Assembly: GCA_004154925.1 (NCBI GenBank)
Contig: QJNS01000178.1
Coordinates: 62,001 to 126,000 of the forward strand
Source of the DNA: Monosporascus cannonballus
Lineage: Eukaryota > Ascomycota > Sordariomycetes > Xylariales
Length of the DNA: 64,000 nucleotides
Reading direction: 5' to 3'
Shown: positions 1-10,548 of the stretch, one piece after another
Layout of the letters: each line of letters opens with the position of its first letter
How positions within the stretch are numbered: position 1 is the stretch's first letter
The notes under the pieces: generated by a model
The model's input: the letters and a program-made list of their open reading frames with translations, nothing else
Told to the model about the DNA's origin: nothing
Database searches by the model: none
Program-made: the position numbers and the translations under genes

Positions 1-2099
1 TAAAATAATTAAGAAATAATTAAGGCAAAAAAATATTTATCGGATCGTTATACGAAATCTTTTAACTTAAAGTGTAGTAGGATTTTCCGGTAATTAAGAT
101 ATTAAATTATTTAGATAACTAACGATAGATTTATAGCATATATACTTAATAATATTATTATTATGATAAAGTATTTCGGCCATTTTATTATTAATATTAA
201 TATATATTTTTGGTTTCGGCTTATGCTTATATAACTTAATTAGAATATTATTATTTTGTCCAGTTATTAATAAGTAATAAAATATTTAAATAATTATGAA
301 AAATATTTATTAATAAATATTAAATTTTTGTTTAATAATTATATTTCTTCGACGGTTATTTTTCCAGAATTGCATATAAATTTAAACATTTTTAATTATT
401 TAATTTACGCTTAATTCGTTGTCTTAAAATATGATAAACCTTGTCGATATTATTTTCTTTTACCGAAATATTGGTTTTTCGCGTTTAAGCGTTTTTAATA
501 TACAGATTTTAAAATAATAATTCGTCGGATTTCCGACTTTTAAATAAAAGAGGTATCGCGGAATTAAAGGCCAAAAATCCTAAATACGATTATTTTAGGA
601 TAATATCAGAATTCAAATAATAATAATTAAAAACAACGTATTAAAATAAAGCAAAGCAGTAAATTTTAATTACGGCTAAAATAAAAGGAATTACACAATT
701 AAATAAAAAGAATAAAATAGGATATTTTTAATAAATATAGAATTTTAATTAAGAAAACATTTATATAGGATATAAAAAGCTTAAAGGTTTATCGATAAGG
801 AATTTTGTACCTATAAAATTTAAAGCGAGAATTGCTTAATCAAACAATATTAAATATTTTTAGCCTTTTTAAAATAAATATTCAAAATAAAGAATAAAGG
901 ATTTTTTAAAATAATTTATAAAATATTTATTAATTTTTTAATTCCTTTAAAACCTTAATAGCTGGTCTTAAAAGAATTATATTTTAATATAAACAAATAT
1001 CTTGAATAATATAAATATTGTTTACTTAAAGAATTATTCGTTTACTGTAATAATGCAAAAGTTACTATTTTAAAATAAAGAAATTATAAAGCTTTTTGCA
1101 ATTTTCTGTAATATTTTCAAAATAAATGCCCTTATCCGCATAAATTAAAATAATATATTTACAAGTATTTCGTCAACAATACGCTAAAATGGTATTTTTC
1201 TAGCATTTCCGAACTTCGCAATATATATTTATTGGAAAATATTAATTATGAAATAATTATTAAATAATCCAGGTTATATATTTATTACCAGGTTTCCGTT
1301 TATAACGCCCAAATTTATGCGTAAATGCTTTTAGCTAAAGCTTTATTAGCTTATTTAACGTTTTTGGCGGATTTAAAAACAAAGCCAGTTAATTGTACTA
1401 ACTTATTTTATGTTATGCGTCGAACAGATATATACTTAGTAGATTTAGATAGCCGAAAAAGATTAAGAATAAAATTATTTGAATTTTAGTTAGGTTTGTT
1501 TTGAGTATCGTTAATTCGTAAAGGATTTAAATTATTACTTAAAACGGGTAACTTTTTAATTATATTATTTCGATGGTATTAAGCTTAAATTAAAGTAAAT
1601 GGAATACATGGCTTTATTATGAAAGTTTAATTAAAAAAAGTAAACGACGTTCGAGAAAGTTGATATATAACTTTAAGATCTTGTATCGCTATTTATTTAC
1701 GTAATTTCGGTTATTTTCTTTTATTTTCACCAATTATCCGTTTACTGCAAAAAGAATTTTTATTATGGCTTTAATCGAATTTATTGTAATACTGAAGTAA
1801 TATTGCAGATTTTCGAAGAATTTGGGTTTGGCGATAATAATTTCGATAATAATATATCCCTATAAAATATTATTTTATAAAATAATAACTATAATTGAGA
1901 TAATAATCTAAAAGATTTTGTTATCGATAACCAGGATGATAACGAAATATTTAGCGAAAATTATTTGTTAAAAGGCGGTAGTAAAAATTAGTAGAGCTAA
2001 AAGCTATTTAAAATAAATTCGAATTAGAAGTAAAACACCCGAAAACCAAGTTCGAAATTTAGTTATTTACAATTTAGTTAATAATTACTAAACGAAAAA
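1..2099. other. AT-rich RIP-degraded DNA, unassigned
   Basis: Extremely AT- and TpA-rich sequence with no open frame of useful length on either strand. Its composition matches the dated transposon relics elsewhere in the window, so it is probably repeat DNA degraded by RIP. I recognised no terminal repeat or protein motif in it. Confidence 0.5.
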
Positions 2100-2429
2100 T
2101 AACCTAATTTAAAGAGTTTATCCAGCTAAAAAACTTTTTATTATACCAGATCATTCGAGCCGATCTTAATTCTAGATATGACGGGGAGCCGATTTTTCTA
2201 TTATTAATCGGGAATATTAAGAATATTAGAAACGTTAATACGAGGATTAAGTGGTTTAATTTTAGCGATAATTATGGTTTTAAAAGAACGTTAATAACAA
2301 AAATACCGAAAACCTATTAAACGAAATTATCGGCATATTTAATACAATAAACCGTAATTCGGAATACTGAAAAGACTTTATATAAGTTTGTTAACGGATA
2401 ATTGGGTAATTTAAGCTTAAGTGTTGGCG

Positions 2430-3200
2430 ATGTAAATATTAGTTTATATATTTTATTTTTTCCAAAAAGAACAAAATAAGCTTTATGAAGAAACATTTAC
2501 GGAGTAATATATGTCGTAAAAAATGAATTAAACAGATCTAGTTATTAATAATAATGTCCTCAATATAATTATGGTATGTATATAGTTTGAAATAATTTTA
2601 AAATAATTATTATATAACCTTTTATTAATAGGTTTTTATTAAACTTTATTGATTTTCAACTTTTTCCCTTTTTAGGGGTAATAATTATGACATAGATTTA
2701 TTTATTATAATTAGAACTTAATATTACGTCAAATGCTTAGATTTAATTAAATCCCTTTCGTTAATTACTTTGTATTTTAATATTTATTTTTTTCAGTGTT
2801 TTTAAATATTTCCGAATTATAATGTTATTTTACAGTAACGTCTTTAAATTATTAATATTAAAAATATATATAAAGCATATCTGGATATATGTTAATATGG
2901 TTATTCAATATGAATTCAAGGATATTTCCTTAAAATATTATATATTAATGAATTATAATGTTTAGGTTATATTTTATTTGATAGTGTCGTTTTAAAAAGT
3001 ATTATTTATGGAATTAACTAGGAATAAAAAAAGCATTATATTTTAATTAATATTTAACTTGATAATATTTAATTAAATAAGTTTAATAGCGATAAGTTAT
3101 TATATTGGTTAAAACAACTAGGAATAGTCGATTAATTTTGCGTTTTTATTACGGATAATATCTTTATCGAAAGTTGGGCGATAAATTCCAATAGGTAAAC
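2430..3200 (+). pseudogene. possible hAT-type transposase relic
   Basis: Tentative. Around 2430-2520 one frame reads a C-x2-C pair followed about 20 residues later by a Lys-Lys-His-Leu stretch, the spacing of a BED zinc finger, which is common at the N terminus of hAT transposases. Around 3140-3160 another frame reads Ile-Thr-Asp-Asn, like the TDN motif around the second catalytic aspartate of hAT enzymes. Stops interrupt both frames and the frames are not joined. I found no terminal inverted repeats or 8-bp target duplication. It could equally be chance in AT-rich DNA. Confidence 0.25.
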
Positions 3201-5934
3201 GAAATTCGGCATTATATATGTACGTTATATACTTTATAAAAGGCATTTAATAATTGTTTTAGAAGTTTGTAGTATAAAGTTATCGAATAAATTTAAAAAC
3301 GTTTTAGACGAATAAAATAAAAAATTCAACAGCATATCGAAATAGAGCAAAAACCTTATTAACCCGAAAGAGAAATATATAATTATATTAGTACGTATTT
3401 TGTAAAATAATTATAAAATAATTATTTAATTTTTATGGTTACGTATATTTATTATTTGGATTTATTTTAGTTCCGATTAAAAAACCTTTTTTGCAAATTT
3501 AATACAATATAATTATAAATAAGATTTTAGATTTTAAGAACGTGCTTTAAATAGTTCGTAATCTCTATAGCCGTTAAAGTTCGGTAATACTTTTTATTAC
3601 GTATTATAAAAATATGTCCCGTAATTTACAGATTTATACGCTAATATTTATTACTGAAAAAAAACGGGTTATGTATTACTTTTTAACGGTATTAAATTTA
3701 TTCGTTATTTAATTAATATTTCCAAATACTTTAGTTAAATAACGAATAATTTAACTTTTTCCTACAAAAACTATATTTCTTATATGGTAAACGAATAGGA
3801 ACTTAGGCTTAAGTATTTACGTAAATACGAAAAGTATATCGTTAAAGCTTATTAAAAGTATTATTTAGATAAAAAAATTAAAAATGAAAAAAATGAAAAA
3901 ATAAAAAATAAAAAAATGAAAAATAGGAAACAATTAATATTTTTTAAGTTTGTTAATTACTGATATAGTTATAAATATTGCGAAAAAGCACTAAATTAGT
4001 AGTTTTGAAATTTCTAAATATATAAATAAATTATTTATTAATAATTGCTTATTAATTTATTTTTTCATCCTGATTTACTTACTATTAAGCAATACGGCTA
4101 TTAAATTCCGTAATTATTTTAACCATTAGCAAAAATATTTTTAATTGAAATTATTTAATAAAATATTTTATAAGAAAACCTGTAAATTGTTTAAACAAAT
4201 ATATAGAAAATATCGAAAAAAGTATAAGAAGCGGAATATATAATTTATTATACATTTTTTTTATTTTAAATTATGGAAACCTTATCAAAATGTTTTGCTA
4301 AATTTAAATCCTGAAAAAAGGGGTCGGTATACCGTATTAGCAATAATTCGTAAAAGGATATTATTAACGATTATTTTTAATGCGAATGTAAATAATCTAA
4401 TTAATATTTAAAAAAATACTTTTAATTATATTATTTAAATATTGGTTTTAAATAATACGTTTTAATAGTATAATAACGGATTAGTACTATATTTTCCGGT
4501 TTTGCTAATTTCATACGAAATTTGCTATATATCTAATATTCTTTCATATTAATAAAACGTATCTAAAATTCTATTCGATTAAAGCACCATTTTAACCGTT
4601 AATTAATATCATTATAATAATTCAAATTATTTTTAATTTTATTATTTTATATTAGAACTAAAGCATTTAATATAAATAATAATATTATATATAATAATAA
4701 CGAGCTCGTTTATATCCGAAAACGATTTAAAAATATATATATATAAAAATATAAAGAATATTCCAAAGTCGGTGTATCGAAAATATAAGTAAATTCCGGA
4801 CTAATATAACTTTTTACTAAAAAAACTTTTCGGGATATTGCATAATAATTTAAAAAAATCCAGATAAAACCGAAAATAATAAGGACAAAAATTAGATATT
4901 CCAAGATTTTCCATATATATCCTAAATTATAAAGGTAAGCGGATTTTAATATAAAATAATCATATTTAACCTTTAATTTTGCAGAAAAAAAGAGGTTAAT
5001 TAATGTCAAAAATAAAGGCATTATTAAAAAATAGGCGAACAAAATATCGAAAAGTTAAATTTTAGTACTTCTTTAAAACCGGCCGTTTTTCCGAGATAGC
5101 TTAGATCTATTATTATAATCATAATAAACCAGGCCCGTAACTATTATATCAGAGCGATAAGTAATATAATTAACATATTTATAATTTTTAAAGGCGGATT
5201 AAATTTGATATAAGTTTTTTTTTTCTTTTTTATTATATGTTTTTCTTACATCATATATAAATTTATATTATAGTAAATATTTGTTTATATATATTAAAAG
5301 TAAAGAAAGAATCGTAAAATAATAACGCCATATATATTATTTTTGTTATCATAAAAACATAAATGTTTTTTAAAATAAAATACCTAAGTAAATTTTAGAA
5401 ATTCTTTTTAACTGCTTATATTATTTTATATATTTTACTTTGCTATAAGTTTTCGTTTATATTTATACCTAGTCAAAAATTCTCGGAATACTTACTTATT
5501 ATTGTACCACCATTATAATTAACAATTTTACGCTATTATAAGAACAAATGTATATATAATAATAAGGTTTTATTAAAATAATTATAAAATAATGATTTGC
5601 TAATAATTTAATTGTTCTAATAGTGGCCAAAATAACGCGTATTAGGTAAACGGCTTGCCAGTTAATTCTAGAATTAAAAAAAACTATTTGGTGTTAAAAA
5701 ACGAATTTCCCGTATTATAAAGCAATCTTTTATTAGAAAAACAGTACTTAAGCGCCCGGCCTTTTTTATAAGGCGAAAAAAACGCGTTTTATTTAGTAAT
5801 AATTTTTTTTAAAAAAAATGAAATAATTTTAACATAATATTAATATATATAGCTGCTGTTTTGCGTAAAATCCGACGATATTAAATAATTAGTAAATTAT
5901 TGCTTAAAAAACGCCTTTTTAATGTTTAATAAAG
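3201..5934. other. AT-rich RIP-degraded DNA, unassigned
   Basis: No gene or classifiable element is visible. The only long frame (4710-5042, minus) encodes a low-complexity protein rich in Phe, Ile, Leu and Tyr, as expected by chance from AT-rich DNA. The last five bases (5930-5934, TAAAG) are one copy of the target duplication of the adjacent composite LTR. Confidence 0.5.
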
Positions 5935-6530
5935 TGTGATGGCTAGGGAGTTTAACCAACTATTAAACCTTAGTCGTACGGGTTTATATTGGCAGGAATA
6001 TCGTAGGAATCTGAATAATAAATACAGTAACGTATTACGTCTCATAATGCCAAAGGTGCCTTGGGTAACGAATTGTTATAGTGCAAACATTTGGTATTAA
6101 TAAATATTGCAAGTTAAAGCTATTTAAACTATGGAATTAATAAACGTATATATCCTTGTCTTGGCTCAAGGTGCTTAAGCGGCTCAAACCCTTGAGACCG
6201 TTAAGCCCTTTGAACTTCTTTGCTGGCTCAAGAGGCTCAAAGTGCTTGGCGCCTTAAGACCTTTGAGCCAGTCACGTGACATTTTGGCTTGGGTCGGAAC
6301 TGACTTTTTCGTGGTTCCGACCGTCTGAGAAGAAGCCAAGACCGTTAGGTCATAACACTTGGGTAACGATGTTGTATTGCAAGCTGAAGCTATCTAAACT
6401 ATAGAAATAATGAGCGTATATATCTTGATTCTTCCGATCCTGTCGAGCTATTACGTGACTCGACCTAGATGGCTTAGTCATTTTCCTGTTGCGACCGTTT
6501 TCCGAGGCCGCAGCCTGTCAGGTCATAACA
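5935..6530 (-). mobile_element. composite Gypsy solo LTR, TSD TAAAG
   Basis: Read on the minus strand, this unit begins TGTTATGACCTGACAGG at 6530 and ends CATCACA at 5935. TAAAG flanks it on both sides (5930-5934 and 6531-6535), so the whole block behaves as one insertion. Inside, a second full LTR start (TGTTATGACCTAACGG, at 6357) follows directly after a GTTACCCAAG motif, and that same motif recurs further on within the inner LTR. It is therefore a 173-bp U3-R fragment of one LTR subfamily fused to a complete 423-bp LTR of a related subfamily. GC content is far higher than in the surroundings, so it has escaped most RIP. There is no adjacent internal region. Confidence 0.8.
6272..6279. promoter_or_regulatory. 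TCACGTGA palindrome in LTR U3
   Basis: A perfect CACGTG-core palindrome in the U3 part of the inner LTR. Matching or once-mutated copies occur in the U3 of the other Gypsy LTRs in this window (21767, 17641, 39737, 29368, 6451). CACGTG is the core bound by bHLH factors. Function here is inferred only from conservation between LTR subfamilies. Confidence 0.5.
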
Positions 6531-6879
6531 TAAAGGAAATTTTCGTAATAATTTAAAAACTAATTACGATGTTAAGTTTTTGCTATAGAGGTTATATAAA
6601 AAGCAGCAAAAGTAATATTATTCGAATTATTTAATAATAAATAATATATCGAATAATTTTAAAATAATTTAATTTTTACAATAATTAATTTATGCGTTAT
6701 TTATGCCAAACGAAATATTATTTAATAAAAAAATATATAATTCGTTAAAAATATTTTATGTTATTATTTAAACTTAACAAGATTGTAAATAAAATAATAC
6801 GGCTTTTAATAAAAAACCTGGCCTTTTTTTAAGCAGAGCTTATAATTAAAGTTTTAAGTATATCAAAAAAAAAAGAAAT

Positions 6880-6924
6880 GCGCAAAATAATAACGCGCAA
6901 AATAATTACGCGCAAAATAATAAG
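6880..6924. repeat. three 15-bp tandem repeats
   Basis: Three consecutive units of the form GCGCAAAATAATNAN, differing only at positions 13 and 15. Read on the plus strand they encode Ala-Gln-Asn-Asn repeats, followed by an Asn-rich stretch to about 6960. This may be a remnant of a low-complexity retroelement protein, but no frame extends far. Confidence 0.75.
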
Positions 6925-7111
6925 AATTCGGATAATATGCAAAATAATAATAATAATATAAATTTAAGCGAAATTTAAATCCGATTTAAAAAGAAATCGG
7001 CGTTATTTAGTTTTATAATACCTAAAGAGTTTTATATAATTTAACTGCAAACTTTTTAATATTATTATTTTTATCAGATTATTTCAGATTATTTTAAATT
7101 ATTGGAACGAT

Positions 7112-7301
7112 TTGTTTTATATGCAAATTTTTACCTACTAAGTACTCGTGAGTCCTTGGCAAGACCTAATGGGTACCTAATAGGTCCTTGGCAAATCCGA
7201 TGGGTACTCATTCCCTCACCCTACTTAGAGTTGTACGCGTGCGATAGTACTTACAACTTAACTGAATACAAGAACACAACTGATGTCCCCTATATCTGAC
7301 A
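7112..7301 (+). mobile_element. Copia-like LTR (right end)
   Basis: The last 45 bases, ending TATATCTGACA at 7301, closely match the 3' end of the 164-bp LTR of the Copia element at 34295-46476. The left boundary is a guess from a TGTTTTATATG start. The interior contains a diverged direct repeat (7152-7207). Because the LTR end abuts a Gypsy LTR stub, this is probably the 3' LTR of a Copia element whose body, to the left, is no longer recognisable. Confidence 0.55.
7152..7207. repeat. two-copy 25-bp direct repeat in LTR
   Basis: Two imperfect copies of GTCCTTGGCAA followed by ATGGGTAC lie 32 bp apart (7152-7176 and 7184-7207). They differ by C/T and G/A changes and one indel, and belong to the U3 region of the Copia-like LTR. 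Confidence 0.7.
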
Positions 7302-7321
7302 TAGTCCGTCAGGTCGTAACA
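7302..7321 (-). mobile_element. 20-bp stub of a Gypsy LTR 5' end
   Basis: On the minus strand, 7321 to 7302 reads TGTTACGACCTGACGGACTA, the start of a Gypsy LTR of the family seen at 21695. It is cut off exactly where the Copia-like LTR ends, so the Copia insertion probably interrupted this LTR. It marks the border between degraded repeats and the gene island. Confidence 0.55.
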
Positions 7322-7605
7322 ATAAGACTTTCGAAAACAACTGTAATGTGGGAACATTTCACTAACGCTGGCATATGAAACCATGACGAATTGTTGGCTG
7401 GTGTACGCAATAAGGCTTGATAGCATCTTGATGGCCTTTTTGCCATTTACAGCAGACTGCCTTAGCAATGTACCATCTATTTACTTATAGAATTCCATCT
7501 AAGTGTCTATCGTGCAAAATATATCGTGTAATAATTTTCTGTGTATTTGGCTCAGCCTGGAACATATGGCTTGAACCCAAATGTATCTTGCATAGAATTC
7601 CATTT
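7322..7605. other. 3' flank of the alpha-glucosidase gene
   Basis: Single-copy-looking DNA of normal composition between the repeat border and the alpha-glucosidase stop codon. It presumably contains the 3' UTR and polyadenylation site. I see no further gene. Confidence 0.5.
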
Positions 7606-9399
7606 TCAAGTGACGAGATAGACCCGTCCCTCAAATGCTGAGAGATCCTCCCTGTCCTTTCCAGGGTGTGTTGACATGGTTGGGATCAACTTCACCCCCC
7701 GTCCATTATTAATGCCCAACTCCTTCTCGTCTGGCACACTCCAGGTCCTATCCTTCGAAGCAAAGTTCAAAACAACGAGTGCCTTGGCTCCGTCCAGTGG
7801 TGACTCCTTGATAAACGTAAAGATCTCTGGTTCCTCAGGTCTTAGAACCCTGTAGTCTCCGTAAATAAGAAGGTCTGCAAATTCCTGTCTAAAACGGAGC
7901 ATCTTCTTCCAAAATTGCAAAACACTATGCGGGTCGTTCAACTGCGAAGCAACGTTGATCTCCTTGGCCAAAGGGTGGGTCTTCATCCAGGGTTCTTTGA
8001 CAGGCTTGCCAGATTTCTCAGCCCCCTCAGAAAATCCACCAAACTGGCCATCGCTCCAGCACATGGGAATGCGTCCATGATCGCGGGCTAGATGCTGGAG
8101 TGCAGTGAAAGCCTTGTCTATCGCTATCTCGTTTTCTGCGCCAAATCTCTCCTTGACCATGTCGAGGAACAGATAGCTGTCGAGGTCGAGATAATTTTCG
8201 GCAGGATATGTGGCCTTGGGAGCATTCACAGATCCAATCTCTTGGCCCTGATAGATAAATTGCGTTCCACTCAGACAGGTCTGCATCAAGGCCAGGAGTT
8301 TTGCACCCGCCACGCGATGCTGAGGGCTGTCGTCGGTAAACCTCGAAACCGAGCGTGGTTGATCGTGGTTCTCCATGAAGACGGTCGTCCATGCATCGGT
8401 TCCGTGAATGAGACTTTGTGTCCGCCCAACAGCATCCTTAAACTCTCGTAGTGTAAAGTTCTTTGGCGTCGTTTCGTACCTGTGCGTCTTTCCAAAGCCC
8501 ACATCCACGACGTCGAACTGGAAGACCATGTTGAGCTGCTTCTCTTCAGCGCTCACGTATCGCAAGACACGAGCGAGGTCGGGTGTGAGGGGAAGTTCTC
8601 CGACCGTAATCGCCCGGTATCTTGACAGAATTTCGTTCATCTCGCCAAGGAATTCGTGCATTCTGGGTCCGTTGCAGTACAAGGGACCAGCGGGCTGGTA
8701 AGTGGCCATGGGATCGGTAATAGGTGCGTCCGGGAAATCCTGTGGTTTTGAGTACATATTGACTGTATCAACGCGGAAGCCATCCACGCCCTTATCGAGC
8801 CAAAATTCCATTGCTGAAGCGTAGATAGCCCGACGAGTCGCTGGATTCTCCCAGTTGAGATCAGGCTGCTCTCTAGCAAAGAGATGTAGATAGTATTCAC
8901 CAGTGGCCTCATCCCACTCCCAGGCGCTGCCTCCTCCAAAATTGCAACGCCAATTATTGGGGGGGTGCCTCTGGCCATCCGTTGAGTACTTGGCTGGCCT
9001 CCAGATGTACCAATCTCGCTTGGGGTCATCTTTGCTTGATCGTGACTCCTTGAACCAAGAATGTTGGTCTGAGGTATGGTTGATAACGAGATCTAACATG
9101 ATACGCATGCCTCGTGCGTGTGTTTCTCGGATCAGAACTTCCATATCTTGGAGAGTGCCGTAAGGAGCGTAAACATCTTCGTAGTTGGCGATGTCATAGC
9201 CCATATCAACCTGGGGGCTATCATACATGGGGCAGATCCAGATGACATTAATTCCTAGATCCGCGATATAATCCAGCTTTGAGATGATGCCCTGAAGATC
9301 ACCCACTCCATCGCCGTTGGAGTCGCAGAAGGATGCAGGGTAGATCTGGTAGACAGCAGCATGCTTCCACCATTGCTTGACGTGTGTATTGACAGTCAT
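7606..9399 (-). CDS. alpha-glucosidase (maltase), GH13
   Basis: Cytosolic-type retaining alpha-glucosidase that should hydrolyse maltose and short alpha-1,4-glucosides to glucose. From the chosen start (597 residues, no signal peptide): a DxNxDGxGD calcium-type loop at 26-34; GH13 region I DLVINH at 103-108; QPDLNWENP near 178-186; region II GFRVD with nucleophile Asp211; acid/base Glu268 in VGE; region III/IV ENHD with Asp346. Thr212 follows the nucleophile, the residue typical of maltases, whereas isomaltases have Val. The frame stays open upstream to an ATG at 9549, but that ATG lies 4 bp from a TATA-like box and would hardly be transcribed. The ATG at 9399 has a good CACCATGA context. Length fits the fungal maltase family. 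No introns and no RIP damage. Divergent from the sugar transporter at 18587. Oligo-1,6-glucosidase activity cannot be excluded. Confidence 0.93.
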   Translation of the reverse strand: MTVNTHVKQWWKHAAVYQIYPASFCDSNGDGVGDLQGIISKLDYIADLGINVIWICPMYDSPQVDMGYDIANYEDVYAPYGTLQDMEVLIRETHARGMRIMLDLVINHTSDQHSWFKESRSSKDDPKRDWYIWRPAKYSTDGQRHPPNNWRCNFGGGSAWEWDEATGEYYLHLFAREQPDLNWENPATRRAIYASAMEFWLDKGVDGFRVDTVNMYSKPQDFPDAPITDPMATYQPAGPLYCNGPRMHEFLGEMNEILSRYRAITVGELPLTPDLARVLRYVSAEEKQLNMVFQFDVVDVGFGKTHRYETTPKNFTLREFKDAVGRTQSLIHGTDAWTTVFMENHDQPRSVSRFTDDSPQHRVAGAKLLALMQTCLSGTQFIYQGQEIGSVNAPKATYPAENYLDLDSYLFLDMVKERFGAENEIAIDKAFTALQHLARDHGRIPMCWSDGQFGGFSEGAEKSGKPVKEPWMKTHPLAKEINVASQLNDPHSVLQFWKKMLRFRQEFADLLIYGDYRVLRPEEPEIFTFIKESPLDGAKALVVLNFASKDRTWSVPDEKELGINNGRGVKLIPTMSTHPGKDREDLSAFEGRVYLVT

Positions 9400-9552
9400 G
9401 GTGGGAGTGTGATGGAAGAAGAGGATGAGAGGACGAAAGATGGGAGTCGGCAGAGTGATCGAACAGGACACGATTGTAGTGCCAAATATCCAACGCAAGG
9501 GTCGGGAATGATCGATGGTGTCTGCTCGATCAAAAAGAGCAGAGGTCAACGC

Positions 9553-9559
9553 TTAAATA
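9553..9559 (-). promoter_or_regulatory. TATA-like box of alpha-glucosidase
   Basis: TATTTAA on the minus strand, 154 bp upstream of the chosen start codon. It lies almost on top of the more distal in-frame ATG (9549), which argues that translation starts at 9399. Inferred from position and sequence only. Confidence 0.45.
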
Positions 9560-9587
9560 TCCATTTCTGGGAGTCTGGTCACGTTGG

Positions 9588-9600
9588 CGGAGTTGCGCCG
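9588..9600. promoter_or_regulatory. CGG-N7-CCG inverted site
   Basis: An inverted CGG pair spaced by 7 bases (GCGG-N7-CCGC if extended by one base) about 30 bp upstream of the TATA-like box. Zn2Cys6 activators, the class that includes fungal maltose and starch regulators, bind paired CGG triplets. It could be an activator site, but short GC-rich pairs also occur by chance. Confidence 0.35.
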
Positions 9601-9760
9601 CACCCCATAAGAAATAAAATCTAAATATCAACCATTATATAAAAAATCTTGGCAGGAATCGTTGCGGGAATAGCCTTCCCGTGGGCATTATGTCGGACCG
9701 GCGGACTTCAAGGTGTGGAGAAGCTCTGTCTGGGACAAGGGTAACGGCGAGCTTGGCTAG

Positions 9761-9845
9761 CTCAGGCCTTCCTGGCTTGTTTCTTATGTATTACTCTATA
9801 ACGCTAAGAATTAACCAATCAAATTCCATTTTCCCGTAACAAGTC
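9761..9845 (-). repeat. truncated MITE-like repeat upstream of alpha-glucosidase
   Basis: The reverse complement aligns, with a few gaps, to 18139-18239 upstream of the transporter; shared blocks include TTTGATTGGTTAATT and GGCCTGAGCTAGC. One end (about 15 bp of terminal repeat) is missing where the palindrome at 9846 begins, so the palindrome probably inserted into it. It starts 362 bp from the alpha-glucosidase start codon. Confidence 0.65.
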
Positions 9846-10218
9846 TTACTAAATAAAGGTCTGGGAATTAGGCAACCGCAACGCGCTTATGGCTGCGACA
9901 GCACAACCATCGGCCGCATCATGCACAGGGTTTGCCAAGCACATGCTATATGGGAAAAGCCCGTATATCAATTTTTTTGGGCCGTACGGGTTGTGGCTGC
10001 TGTGTCGTAGCCGTAAGAAGGTGGGGGTCAATTAAGTCCGGAACGCCCTTATCGCTGCGAAGCAACAACCACAACCCGTATGGCCCAAAAAATTGATATA
10101 CGGGCTTTTCCCATATAGCATATGCTTGGCAAACCCGGTGCATGATGCGGCCGATGGTTGTGCTGTCGCAGCCATAAGCGCGTTACGGTTGCCTATTTCC
10201 TAGACCTTTATTTAGTAA
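9846..10218. repeat. 373-bp near-perfect palindrome (foldback element)
   Basis: Two arms of about 170 bp (9846-10018 and 10046-10218) are inverted copies, starting TTACTAAATAAAGG and ending CCTTTATTTAGTAA, around a roughly 27-bp centre containing AATTAA. Arms differ at about a dozen positions, several of them C/T or G/A. The arms are GC-balanced, unlike the flanking DNA on the right. There is no credible coding content; short frames here are antisense copies of each other. It may be a foldback/MITE-type element or two head-to-head copies of a transposon end. Confidence 0.85.
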
Positions 10219-10384
10219 TATTAGTTGTAATTCTAATTTTAAAAAATTAAAAAATGTCCTTATATAAATATTGGTTTATATTTTACGCATTTTTAAAGTT
10301 TTATACTTATCGAGTTTAACTTAAGTTCGTAATTATATTTATTTATTTATAATTTTATAATTTTAAAATATTATATAAATTTAA
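10219..10384. other. AT-rich spacer between palindrome and Copia element
   Basis: 166 bp of AT-rich DNA with no recognised feature. It may be mutated original intergenic sequence of the divergent gene pair or part of an older repeat. Confidence 0.4.
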
Positions 10385-10548
10385 TATTATTGAAATAAAT
10401 ATGCTTTAATATATTAAATGTAAAATATTTACGCGTTAATAAAAATATATATATGCTGTTACAAAGATATATAAACGTTACATGCATTACGAAACTATAC
10501 GTAAGCAACTAAATATAATAATATAATTAATACATTATATATTTTTTA
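10385..10548 (+). repeat. 5' LTR of Copia copy at 10385
   Basis: 164 bp, aligning to the LTRs at 34295 and 15621 once C-to-T and G-to-A changes are allowed; a few one-base shifts make the exact right edge uncertain by 1-2 bp. Confidence 0.65.

Noticed and set aside
4710..5042. A 110-codon minus-strand frame
   Set aside because: Protein is almost only Phe, Ile, Leu and Tyr from AT-rich DNA; no conserved motif and no promoter context.
8027..9624. Several open frames on both strands overlapping the alpha-glucosidase
   Set aside because: They lie in other frames of a clearly conserved GH13 gene and show no recognisable protein.
9849..10143. Two minus-strand open frames in the palindrome
   Set aside because: They arise from the inverted arms of one repeat and include antisense copies of each other.
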